Notes under the pieces: model-generated
The model's input: only the letters and a program-made list of their open reading frames with translations
Databases searched by the model: none
What the model was told of the DNA's origin: nothing
Shown: positions 24,929-32,337 of the stretch, in pieces
Position numbering within the stretch: position 1 is the stretch's first letter
How the letters are laid out: every line of letters begins with the position of its first letter
Assembly (NCBI GenBank): GCA_036172265.1
Contig: JASFBA010000007.1
Coordinates: 4,439 to 68,438 of the forward strand
Reading direction: 5' to 3'
DNA: 64,000 bases
Source of the DNA: JASFBA01 sp036172265
GTDB taxonomy: Bacteria > Chloroflexota > Chloroflexia > DTKN01
Made by a program: the position numbers and the translations under genes

Positions 24929-27001
24929 CTACGGCTCGGCCGGCGCGGCTTCCTGGGGAGGGCGGTAGGGGAAGGAGACGATGGCTACGGTCCATTCGCC
25001 GTCACGTTGGAGGGAAAAGGTGCCCCCCAGATCGCGGGTGACCAGGGCCCGGACGATCTGCAGTCCTAGCCCACCCTCGCCTTCTACGCCTTCCTCCGGC
25101 CCCTGGCCGTCGTCCCGCACCTGAAGGACCACCTGCTGGTCGGCCAGGTAGGCGTCTATGACCACAGTACCCTGTTCCCGGTGGGCGAATCCGTGGGAGA
25201 TGGCGTTGGAGAGGAGTTCGTTAACCACCAGAGCCAGCAAGGTGGCCTCTTTGGAACCGATGGGCAGGGCCGGCTCCTCAACGGCCTGACAGCGCAGGTT
25301 CAGGCCGGGTCGAATCAGGTGTGCGCTGGCCACTTCCAGCACCCGTCGGGCCACGGCCTGCACGGTGGTGACGCCGAGCGTTTCCTGGCAGAGGAGGTCA
25401 TGGACGGCGGCGATGCTTTGGATGCGTGAGGCGCTTTCCAGGAGCAGGCGTATCCCACGGGGATCGCGCAAACGGCGCATCTGCATATTGATGAGCGAGG
25501 CCACAGCCTGCAAATTATTGCGCACCCGATGGTACATCTCTTGGAGGAGAGTGGACTTCATCTCCAGGGTCCGACGCAGTTCGCTGTAGAGACGGGCGTT
25601 CTCGATGGCTAGGGAAGCCTGGTCGGCGAAGATGCTCAGGAGGTCCACGGCTTCGGGGGAAAAGCCCTCCGGGCAATCGGTATGCAGGCAAAGGGTGCCC
25701 AAGGGTTCTTCTTTTCCTCGCAGGGGGATGCAGAGCATGGCGGAAAATTCGGACCAGCGGGTTGCCTGTCCGGCCTCTGTCTCCTCGTTGGCGGAGATAA
25801 CGATGGGCCGGCCGGCGGCGGCGATATGGGCATGAATGGCTTCGTTCCGCAGCCACCACCGGAGGCGGGCCGCCCGGTCGTCGTCCAGTCCCCAGAAGGC
25901 GACGACGGAAGGTTCATACTTCGGAGGAAGCCACTCCACGATCACGGCCAGGTCGGCCTGCCCCAATTTGGCCGCCTGTTCGGCGATCAGGCCTAGCGTC
26001 TGTTCGAGTTCCAGGGTGCCGGCCACCATAGCCGAGACCCGCTGGAGCGTGGTCAGTTCGTCCACCTTACGGCGCAGGCGCTGGTCGGTCTCCTGGTAGA
26101 GCCGGGCATTCTCCAGGGAGATGGCCATTTCCCCGGCCACCGTTTCCAGGAACTTGATTTCCTCGGGCGTATAGGTGCGCACCTCGCGGGTACGCACGTT
26201 GATCACACCGACCAGTTTTTCCACCGTGTAGAGGACGATGGGCACGGAGAGGAGGGATCGGTAGGGGTCTTCGTGCAGGATCGGTTCGTAGAGGAAGTGG
26301 GGGTCCTGGCGCACGTCGGCGACGGCGACCGGCCGGCCCTGCTGGGCGGCCCAGCCGGTAACCCCGTTTCCCAGCCGGATGCGCAGCCGGCCTTCGGCCT
26401 CCGGGTTGAGGCCGACGGAGGCGCCCAGGATGAGGGTCCCCCGCTCCGGTTCAAAGAGGTAGAGTTCACACACCTCCACCTGCATAACCTCGGCCACGGT
26501 ACGCACGACCAGATGGAGCGTTTCATCCAGGTCCAGCGAGGAGTTGGCGGCGCTGATGACCTTGTGCAGGGCGGCCAGTTCGTTCATCCGGGCGGTCAGT
26601 TCCGCCGAACGGCGTTGGGCGGCGATTTCCTCACGGCCCTGGACATAGCCGGCCAGGAGTTCGGAGAAAAAAGCCAGGCGCACCGTTTCGGCCTGGACCT
26701 CTTCGCCCGCAGGGAGGGAACGGAGGTGGGTTGAGAGGGCACGGACGGCAGCGATGGACTGTTCGGCCAGGACGGATACGGGGTGTTCCTCCTCAGCCCA
26801 GCGCCGGCCCTCGGCCTGAAGGAGGGCGAGGGCCCGGGCCGGGTCGTCCTGAGCAAGGGACTGAGCCATCACCTCGAGCAGGCGGCCTGTCCCCTCCTGG
26901 CTTTCGGAGCGGGCCTGGTCCAGGGCCTGAAGCAGAAGGCTACGGGCCTGGGGTGAAAGTTCCTGCACGGCATTCCCTAGGACGCACCGATCCTGATCCA
27001 C
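24929..27001 (-). CDS. Two-GAF-domain sensor histidine kinase (HisKA_2 type)
   Basis: About 690 residues. A helical N-terminal region (1-155) precedes GAF 1 (about 170-315: LGNGVTGWAAQQGRPVAVAD) and GAF 2 (about 340-490: SAMLCIPLRGKEEPLGTLCLH). The HisKA_2 segment EMYHRVRNNLQAVASLI carries the phosphoacceptor His, and an HATPase domain has VVNELLSNAISHGF, DDGQGP and GGLGLQIV. It has no membrane segment, so it senses cytosolic signals. The start is chosen as GTG 27001 with AGAGG upstream; TTG at 27043 is also open. No response regulator is adjacent. Confidence 0.82.
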   Translation of the reverse strand: MDQDRCVLGNAVQELSPQARSLLLQALDQARSESQEGTGRLLEVMAQSLAQDDPARALALLQAEGRRWAEEEHPVSVLAEQSIAAVRALSTHLRSLPAGEEVQAETVRLAFFSELLAGYVQGREEIAAQRRSAELTARMNELAALHKVISAANSSLDLDETLHLVVRTVAEVMQVEVCELYLFEPERGTLILGASVGLNPEAEGRLRIRLGNGVTGWAAQQGRPVAVADVRQDPHFLYEPILHEDPYRSLLSVPIVLYTVEKLVGVINVRTREVRTYTPEEIKFLETVAGEMAISLENARLYQETDQRLRRKVDELTTLQRVSAMVAGTLELEQTLGLIAEQAAKLGQADLAVIVEWLPPKYEPSVVAFWGLDDDRAARLRWWLRNEAIHAHIAAAGRPIVISANEETEAGQATRWSEFSAMLCIPLRGKEEPLGTLCLHTDCPEGFSPEAVDLLSIFADQASLAIENARLYSELRRTLEMKSTLLQEMYHRVRNNLQAVASLINMQMRRLRDPRGIRLLLESASRIQSIAAVHDLLCQETLGVTTVQAVARRVLEVASAHLIRPGLNLRCQAVEEPALPIGSKEATLLALVVNELLSNAISHGFAHREQGTVVIDAYLADQQVVLQVRDDGQGPEEGVEGEGGLGLQIVRALVTRDLGGTFSLQRDGEWTVAIVSFPYRPPQEAAPAEP

Positions 27002-27060
27002 AGGCACACCTCTGTGCAAACTCCAACGGCGGAGAAACCACAACCGTTGTGGCTAAAGCT

Positions 27061-27089
27061 ATTATACCGCAGGTGGAGAAGGCTGGCAA
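27061..27089 (-). promoter_or_regulatory. Sigma70-type promoter for the GAF kinase operon
   Basis: Reverse strand: TTGCCA (27089-27084), 17-base spacer, TATAAT (27066-27061). It is divergent from and only 12 bases away from the rpmH promoter. Confidence 0.65.
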
Positions 27090-27101
27090 GAAAACCTTTA
27101 T

Positions 27102-27130
27102 TTGACGCCTTCAGCAAGTGCCGGTATAAT
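27102..27130 (+). promoter_or_regulatory. Sigma70-type promoter of the rpmH operon
   Basis: TTGACG (27102-27107), exactly 17 bases, TATAAT (27125-27130). It lies about 67 bases before the rpmH ATG and probably drives rpmH-rnpA-yidD-yidC-khpB and perhaps the next two genes. Confidence 0.8.
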
Positions 27131-27196
27131 AGGGTATCTATGGAAACTTGGCCCGGAGGAGTGCATCCGGGTGTAAAACGTCTTGTGGGGGGCACA

Positions 27197-27358
27197 ATGC
27201 CAAAACGAACATACCAGCCCAAGGTTCTGCGCCGTCTGCGCAAGCACGGCTTTCGTGCCCGCATGAAGACGGCGGCCGGCCGTAAGGTGCTCAGGTCCCG
27301 CGCCCTGAAGGGACGCTGGCGGCTCACCGTGAGCGAGGAGCCGCGTGGACGTAAATAG
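27197..27358 (+). CDS. rpmH: Large ribosomal subunit protein L34
   Basis: 53 residues, strongly basic. MPKRTYQPKVLRRLRKHGFR and MKTAAGRKVLRSRALKGR match L34 throughout. It is slightly longer than the usual 44-46 residues because of the C-terminal tail WRLTVSEEPRGRK. ATG follows a GGGGGG ribosome site. It heads the conserved rpmH-rnpA-yidD-yidC-jag order. Neither dnaA nor an origin is upstream; a divergent sensor kinase is there instead. Confidence 0.96.
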   Translation: MPKRTYQPKVLRRLRKHGFRARMKTAAGRKVLRSRALKGRWRLTVSEEPRGRK

Positions 27359-27433
27359 GGTCGCACCACGGTGCGGCCAAACGCTTCGGAAGCGCCAGGT
27401 TGCACCACAGTGTGGCCGGATCGGGAGCCCGGG

Positions 27434-27790
27434 GTGGAACGTCGCTACCGTTTGCGCGGGAGGAAACGTTTTCAGGAGGTTCGTGAACAAGGCCGACGTT
27501 GGGTCCACCCCCTAGTTGTGCTGGGAGGGCTTCCGAACGAGGTTGGAGTTACCCGGTGTGGTTTCATCGTCAGCCACAGGCTGGGCGACGCCGTAGTGCG
27601 CAACCGTATTCGGCGGCGGTTGCGGGAGGCGGTGCGATTGTGCTACCACCAGATTCGGCCGGGGTGGGACCTGGTCTGGATTGCCCGTCCACCGATCGGC
27701 CAGGCCGACTTTCCGGCCATCTCCGCCGCGGTGGAGGCGCTTTTGCAACAGGCCGGCCTGTGGGATGCCGGCGAGGATAGCGGTGCGTAA
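27434..27790 (+). CDS. rnpA: Ribonuclease P protein component
   Basis: About 118 residues. It is the protein subunit that helps the RNase P RNA to bind pre-tRNA leaders. The start RRYRLRGRKRFQEVREQGRR and the RNR signature VRNRIRRRLREAVRLCYHQI near residue 70 are typical. The GTG at 27434 is chosen because the family begins just before R.YRLR; an earlier GTG at 27371 is open but would add unrelated residues. The stop lies 8 bases inside yidD. Confidence 0.93.
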   Translation: MERRYRLRGRKRFQEVREQGRRWVHPLVVLGGLPNEVGVTRCGFIVSHRLGDAVVRNRIRRRLREAVRLCYHQIRPGWDLVWIARPPIGQADFPAISAAVEALLQQAGLWDAGEDSGA

Positions 27791-27992
27791 GGTTGCGCTT
27801 CTCCTGATCCGGCTGTACCAGCGGACACTCTCGCAGGTCCTCCCTCCGACCTGCCGCTTCGTCCCCTCCTGCTCGGAGTACGGCTACCAGGCGATTGCCC
27901 GGTACGGCATCCTGAAAGGAGGCTGGCTGGCGCTTTGCCGAATCGCCCGCTGTCATCCGTTTCACCCTGGAGGATACGATCCGGTGCCCTGA
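27783..27992 (+). CDS. yidD: Membrane protein insertion efficiency factor YidD
   Basis: 69 residues, normal size. An amphipathic start (VRKVALLLIRLYQRTLSQVL) precedes the conserved cysteine-rich core CRFVPSCSEYGYQAIARYG, GGWLALCRIARCHPFHPGG and the end YDPVP. YidD helps YidC insert proteins into the membrane. The GTG start overlaps the 3' end of rnpA by 8 bases, with GAGGAT upstream. Confidence 0.95.
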   Translation: MRKVALLLIRLYQRTLSQVLPPTCRFVPSCSEYGYQAIARYGILKGGWLALCRIARCHPFHPGGYDPVP

Positions 27993-28012
27993 GGGGCAGG
28001 AGGTTTCGATCG

Positions 28013-28999
28013 TTGGGTACCATCTGGAACGGTTTTGTCGTTGCTCTGGAAGAAACGTTAAAGTTCTTCTGGCAAATCACCGGGCAGGACGCCGCGCTGG
28101 CCATCGTTCTCTTCACCATCGCCGTCAAGGTGGTCCTCCTTCCGCTGACGGCAAGCCAGTTGCGCTCGACGCGGGAGATGCAGAAACTTCAACCCAAGGT
28201 GCGGGAACTGCAGAACCGCTACAAAAAAGACCGTCAGAAATTGAACGAGGAACTGATGAAGTTGTATCGGGAGCATGGGGTCAACCCGGCGGCCGGTTGT
28301 CTCCCTTCCCTGCTGCAATTTCCCATCTTCTTCGGGGTTTACTTCGCCATCCTGAACCTCACCCGGTCCCTGGGACTGAGCACCCTCCTGGGGCGCTGGG
28401 TTGGCTTCTCCAGCGCAGAACTTCTAGGGCTGGGGGCGATCCCGGCCAACATCCAGGAAGGCCTTTCCCACGGCCTCCTGGCCCACCAGGCCGTCCTGTG
28501 GATGGAGAGCCTGGGCAAGCCCGATCCCTTGCACATCCTCCCCATCCTGGCCGGTGTCCTGCAACTTTTACAGCAGAAGATGATGACCCCTCGCGACGCC
28601 GATCCCCAACAGGCGGCGATGAATAACGCTATGCTCTTTATGCCGCTCATGATCGTCTTCATCGGCTGGACCTTCCCGGCTGGCCCGGTGCTCTACTGGG
28701 TGATCCAGAGTTTCCTGGGCATCATCCAACAGTACCTGACCTCCGGCTGGGGGTCGCTCAAGGACTGGCTGCCCTTCCTGCCTGAGCGAAAGGTTGCCGA
28801 ACGACCCAGACGTGCTTCTCCGCAACGTTCCCCAGAGGAGCGGCCACGCGGCTGGTTCGCTCGCTGGGTGGACCGGATGCTCACTCTTCAGGAGGAGGTT
28901 GCCCGAAAGGAAGGCCTCGCCGGGTCGGGAGAAAGTTCCCCGGAGACAACGCCGCCTGCTCCGCCTCCTGTGCCGAGGAAGCGCCGTAGCAGCCGTTGA
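28013..28999 (+). CDS. yidC: Membrane protein insertase YidC/Oxa1
   Basis: 328 residues without the large periplasmic domain of proteobacterial YidC. Five membrane segments are visible, starting with AALAIVLFTIAVKVVLLPLT, which holds the conserved Arg/Lys groove region nearby (LRSTREMQKLQPKVRELQ). CLPSLLQFPIFFGVYFAI and FPAGPVLYWVIQSFLGIIQQ are family hallmarks. The C-terminus is a long basic and proline-rich tail (RKRRSSR) that may contact the ribosome. The TTG at 28013 is chosen because CAGGAGG is 8 bases upstream. Confidence 0.94.
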   Translation: MGTIWNGFVVALEETLKFFWQITGQDAALAIVLFTIAVKVVLLPLTASQLRSTREMQKLQPKVRELQNRYKKDRQKLNEELMKLYREHGVNPAAGCLPSLLQFPIFFGVYFAILNLTRSLGLSTLLGRWVGFSSAELLGLGAIPANIQEGLSHGLLAHQAVLWMESLGKPDPLHILPILAGVLQLLQQKMMTPRDADPQQAAMNNAMLFMPLMIVFIGWTFPAGPVLYWVIQSFLGIIQQYLTSGWGSLKDWLPFLPERKVAERPRRASPQRSPEERPRGWFARWVDRMLTLQEEVARKEGLAGSGESSPETTPPAPPPVPRKRRSSR

Positions 29000-29011
29000 G
29001 AGGAGGCGCAA

Positions 29012-29698
29012 ATGAAGCAAGGCATCACCATTCGCGCCCAGACGGTGGAGGAAGCCGTCCGTCTGGCCCTAGAGCACCTGGGGTTATCCCGCGAAGAGGT
29101 CGAAGTTCGGGTGCTGGAGGAGCCCGGGGCCGGGCCGGCCGGCAGCGAAGAAGCCCTTGTCCAGGTGACCCCCCTGGTGTCTCCGCCGGAGGAAGAAGTT
29201 GATCCCCGGCAGGTCGGCCTGGAGGTGTTGGGCGAACTCCTACGTCATATGGGAATGCAGGCCTACCTCAGCATCGGGGAGTATGCCGTCGAGCCGGGGG
29301 AGGCCCGGCCGATCCTGGAGGTGACGACAACGAACGAGCGCGACTCGGGGTTGCTCATCGGCCGGCGGGGAGAAACTCTGAACCGGCTGCAGTTCCTGGT
29401 TAACCTGCTGGTCAACCGGAAGTTGCATCGTTGGCCCGGCCTGCTGGTAGATGTGGAGCACTACCGGCGGAGGCGCGATGCCTCCCTGCAGGATCTGGCC
29501 CGCCGCATGGCCGAACGGGTCATCCGTACCCGACAGCCGATCACCCTGGAGCCGATGCCGGCCTACGAACGCCGTATCATCCACCTGGCTCTGCGGGATA
29601 ACTCCCAGGTGACCACCCAGAGCACCGGCGAAGGGGATAGCCGCAAGGTGGTCATCTATCCGGCCGGATGGGAACTTTCCCCGACTTCCTCGTCATAG
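29012..29698 (+). CDS. khpB: RNA-binding protein KhpB (Jag/SpoIIIJ-associated)
   Basis: 228 residues with the three-part Jag layout: N-terminal Jag domain (about 1-50: TIRAQTVEEAVRLALEHLGL), KH domain (about 75-150: ERDSGLLIGRRGETLNRLQFLVN) and R3H domain (about 155-220: LARRMAERVIRTRQPITLEPM, ERRIIHLALRDN). It binds RNA and is linked to cell-envelope control. ATG follows AGGAGG by about 6 bases. The end overlaps the PfkB gene by 31 bases. Confidence 0.93.
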   Translation: MKQGITIRAQTVEEAVRLALEHLGLSREEVEVRVLEEPGAGPAGSEEALVQVTPLVSPPEEEVDPRQVGLEVLGELLRHMGMQAYLSIGEYAVEPGEARPILEVTTTNERDSGLLIGRRGETLNRLQFLVNLLVNRKLHRWPGLLVDVEHYRRRRDASLQDLARRMAERVIRTRQPITLEPMPAYERRIIHLALRDNSQVTTQSTGEGDSRKVVIYPAGWELSPTSSS

Positions 29699-30537
29699 GG
29701 CACGTCACGCATGATCTTCAGCCGGACGGCACCCTCCGGCCGGGCGGCACCGCCCTCTATGCTGCACTTGCGGCGGCTCGCCTGGGCTATCGAGTGGCGC
29801 TCTACACCGCCGCTGCTCCGACCGGAGCGGAGACGTGGTTGGTTCCCTTGCATCAGGCCGGAGTCGAAGTGATGTGTCGTCCATCTCCCGTCACTACCAC
29901 TTTCCGGAACTGCTATCGCGCCGGCCGTCGCCAGCAGAGGATTCTCCACCGGGCCGAAGCATTGCCCCGGGAGGAGCTGCCGACCGGTTGGGAGAGGGTT
30001 CCTTTGGTCCTTCTGGGCCCGGTGGCTGGGGAAGTTTCGCCGGCCTGGGTCGAACGCTTCCCCTGCTCCCGAATCGGGGCCTGCCTGCAGGGCTGGCTCC
30101 GTGGTTGGGGAACTTCCGGGTGGGTGCATTTCGTCCCCTGGGCCGGGGCGAAGCGTTACCTGCCTTTCCTGAGCGCGGCTTTTTTGAGCGAGGAAGATGT
30201 ACGGCCGCGGCCGGACCTGGTCCAGGAGTATGCCGCCCTCTGCCCGCTCCTCATTTTGACGCGGGGAAGGGAGGGGGCCCTCCTTTTCCATGGCAGTCGG
30301 CCGGAGGAGATTCCTGCTTTCCCGGCGGTCGAGGTGGACCCAACCGGTGCGGGCGATGTCTTTGCCGCCGCTTTTCTCCTGCGCCTGGCCGAGGGGGCGG
30401 AGGAGAGAGAAGCGGCACGCTTTGCCGCCGCTGCCGCCGCCCTGAGCGTGCAGGGGCTGGGGGCTGAGGCCGTCCCCGACCGGCCGGCCGTCGAGCGTCT
30501 TTTGTGGGGGGAAGAAGGTGTGGACGTTCCTGCGTAA
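29668..30537 (+). CDS. PfkB-family sugar kinase
   Basis: 289 residues. The N-terminus PDFLVIGHVTHDLQPDGTLRPGG and the C-terminal signature DPTGAGDVFAAAFL (catalytic Asp in GAGD) identify a ribokinase-like ATP-dependent kinase. The middle part is divergent, so the sugar or nucleoside substrate cannot be told. The ATG lies inside khpB (31-base overlap) and is the only start that keeps the first strand. It overlaps the pseudokinase gene by 20 bases, so the three genes are tightly coupled. Confidence 0.82.
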   Translation: MGTFPDFLVIGHVTHDLQPDGTLRPGGTALYAALAAARLGYRVALYTAAAPTGAETWLVPLHQAGVEVMCRPSPVTTTFRNCYRAGRRQQRILHRAEALPREELPTGWERVPLVLLGPVAGEVSPAWVERFPCSRIGACLQGWLRGWGTSGWVHFVPWAGAKRYLPFLSAAFLSEEDVRPRPDLVQEYAALCPLLILTRGREGALLFHGSRPEEIPAFPAVEVDPTGAGDVFAAAFLLRLAEGAEEREAARFAAAAAALSVQGLGAEAVPDRPAVERLLWGEEGVDVPA

Positions 30538-32131
30538 CTTGCGCTTTCTGCCCCGCTATCTGCGTCTGGCCTGGGTCCTGGCTCGACATCTCCTGGGCGA
30601 GATGGCCCGGCGAATCGTACTGCGTCGCCGGCCGCTCCGTCGTCCCCTGCTCTGCCGGGCGCTTGTGGACCTGGGGCCGGCCTACATCCTCCTGGGGCGC
30701 CATCTGTGCCGGCGGACCGACCTTTTGTCGGCCGAGGTGTGCCGGGAACTGGCCGGCCTGCCGGAGGGCGGGTCACCGATGCCCTGGGAAGAGGTGCGTC
30801 GGGTTGTGGAGGAGGAACTGGGCCGGCCGCTGGAGGCGAATTTCTCCGAATTCTCTCCGCAACCCTGGCGGTGTACCTGGCTGGAGCAGATCCACTCCGC
30901 CCGCCGGCCGGATGGCGAGGAGGTGTGGGTTTACGTGCCGAACCCGGCGGTCCGCCTCCACCTGGGACGGGAACGGGCCTTTTTCCGCGAGGTCGCCCGT
31001 TGGCTCGATGGGCGTCGGCCGGCGGGCGGAGACGGGCCGGCCGGCCGGGCCCTGGCCCTGTGGGAGGAAGTCATGCGCCAGAGGCAGGATGCGCGGGAAC
31101 GGGGCCGCAACGCCGAGCGCTGGCAGGGGCTTGGGGGAGGTTCCGGGCCGATGGCCTTTCCCACTGTGGACTGGGAACGCACCGGCGTCCATCTCCTGAC
31201 CTGTCGGGCCCGGCCGGCCGGCCCGCTGGGGAAGTGGGCCGCCACCTGTCCGGGGGACTCCGAGACCCCCCTTCACCTCCTGTACCGCTTCTACGGCCGA
31301 GCCGTCTTCGAGCACGGCTTTTACCCGGCGCTGCCCGAGGCGGAAGATTTCCTGGTGCAGGAGGACGGCCGGCCTGTCTACATTGCCCTGTCTCCGGTCG
31401 GCCGGCTGGATCGCGCTGTCCGCCGCTTGCTCCTGCGCCTGTTGGAGAGCTTTTTCCTGGGGGAGGAGATGGAGGTTCTGGAAGCAGCGGCTGCGCTGGG
31501 GCTTCTGGAAAAGGGCCGGCCGGCCGGGCCGTTCCGCCAGGCAGTACGGCATCTATTCGACCGTTATCAGGACATCCTGCCGGCCGAGGTGCGTTTTGAG
31601 GAGATTGCCCGCGACCTTCTGGCGCTGGCCGGCCGGGGTGTCCTGATGTTGTCGAACGAGATGCTTCTTCTCCTCCTTACCTTGTGGAATGTGGAGGAAA
31701 TCGGGCGTAGCCTGGCCCCTCAGGTGAGCCTGCTTCAGGAGATGGCCGAGCCGCTCCAGGCATCCATCGCTGCCCAGCATTCCTGGACGGTTCGGGGCGA
31801 GCGTCTGCTGCGGGCCGGCCGGTCCTGGCTGGAGGCGCTGGCCGATTTCCCGGAGGAGGCGGGCCGCCTTCTGTGGATGGTAGGGGAAGGGGACTGGCAA
31901 CTCGGTATGGAAGTGCGCAACTGGGAGAAGCCGGTGCGCCGGCTGGAGCGGATGGCCAACCGACTGGTGTTGAGCATTTTAGGGGCCGGCCTGGCCATCG
32001 CCCTGACCCTTCTCCTGACGGTTCTCCTCCCTGCCGGGAGCGTCTGGGGCTGGATCTCGGCCGGCCTAGTTCTGTTCTCCCTTTTCGTCCTAGCCCTGCT
32101 GCTCCTGGCCTCCTTCCTGACCCGGTCGTAG
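30518..32131 (+). CDS. UbiB/ABC1-family pseudokinase with two C-terminal membrane helices
   Basis: 537 residues keeping the UbiB outline but not its catalytic residues. LGPAYILLGRHLCRRTDLLSAE stands where the family has LGP.F.KLGQ..S.R.DLLP.E, so the KxGQ lysine and glutamine are Leu58 and Arg61. The beta-3 lysine region (VAVKVQRP) reads VWVYVPNP. The catalytic loop (FEHGFFHADPHPGN) reads FEHGFYPALPEAED, and the DFG site reads IALSPVG. Two hydrophobic segments end the protein (about 487-532), as in UbiB. ATP phosphotransfer is therefore unlikely. GTG start, coupled to the PfkB gene. Confidence 0.75.
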   Translation: MWTFLRNLRFLPRYLRLAWVLARHLLGEMARRIVLRRRPLRRPLLCRALVDLGPAYILLGRHLCRRTDLLSAEVCRELAGLPEGGSPMPWEEVRRVVEEELGRPLEANFSEFSPQPWRCTWLEQIHSARRPDGEEVWVYVPNPAVRLHLGRERAFFREVARWLDGRRPAGGDGPAGRALALWEEVMRQRQDARERGRNAERWQGLGGGSGPMAFPTVDWERTGVHLLTCRARPAGPLGKWAATCPGDSETPLHLLYRFYGRAVFEHGFYPALPEAEDFLVQEDGRPVYIALSPVGRLDRAVRRLLLRLLESFFLGEEMEVLEAAAALGLLEKGRPAGPFRQAVRHLFDRYQDILPAEVRFEEIARDLLALAGRGVLMLSNEMLLLLLTLWNVEEIGRSLAPQVSLLQEMAEPLQASIAAQHSWTVRGERLLRAGRSWLEALADFPEEAGRLLWMVGEGDWQLGMEVRNWEKPVRRLERMANRLVLSILGAGLAIALTLLLTVLLPAGSVWGWISAGLVLFSLFVLALLLLASFLTRS

Positions 32132-32337
32132 AGGCGACCCGGTGGGCCACCCCGACTACCGCACTAGACACCGGCAAATTAGCCTATGTCACCATTGCTT
32201 ATCGCCCGTGCTGCACCGAGGTGCCGTTCCGCCGGCGATTTCCCTGCCCGAAGGCCCCGGGGGAACAGTGGGGGGGGCGGATTCTGAACCCGCCTCCCCC
32301 ACCGGGCAAGATTCGGAGTCCGCAGCCGTAGTTGCCT
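32132..32337. other. Convergent intergenic region with a G-rich hairpin
   Basis: The 206 bases lie between the converging pseudokinase and protease genes. At 32268-32302 a strong hairpin (GTGGGGGGGGCGG against CCGCCTCCCCCAC, loop ATTCTGAA) may stop both transcripts but lacks a T run. The stretch around 32171-32206 weakly resembles one end of the 125-bp repeat at 61540 and 63248. Confidence 0.4.

Noticed and set aside
27000..27200. Replication origin beside rpmH
   Set aside because: In many bacteria rpmH lies beside dnaA/oriC, but no TTATCCACA-type DnaA boxes, AT-rich unwinding region or dnaA gene is present here.
32132..32337. tRNA or other structured RNA gene
   Set aside because: No T-loop (GTTCRA) with matching acceptor stem was found here or in any other intergenic region; only a G-rich hairpin is visible.
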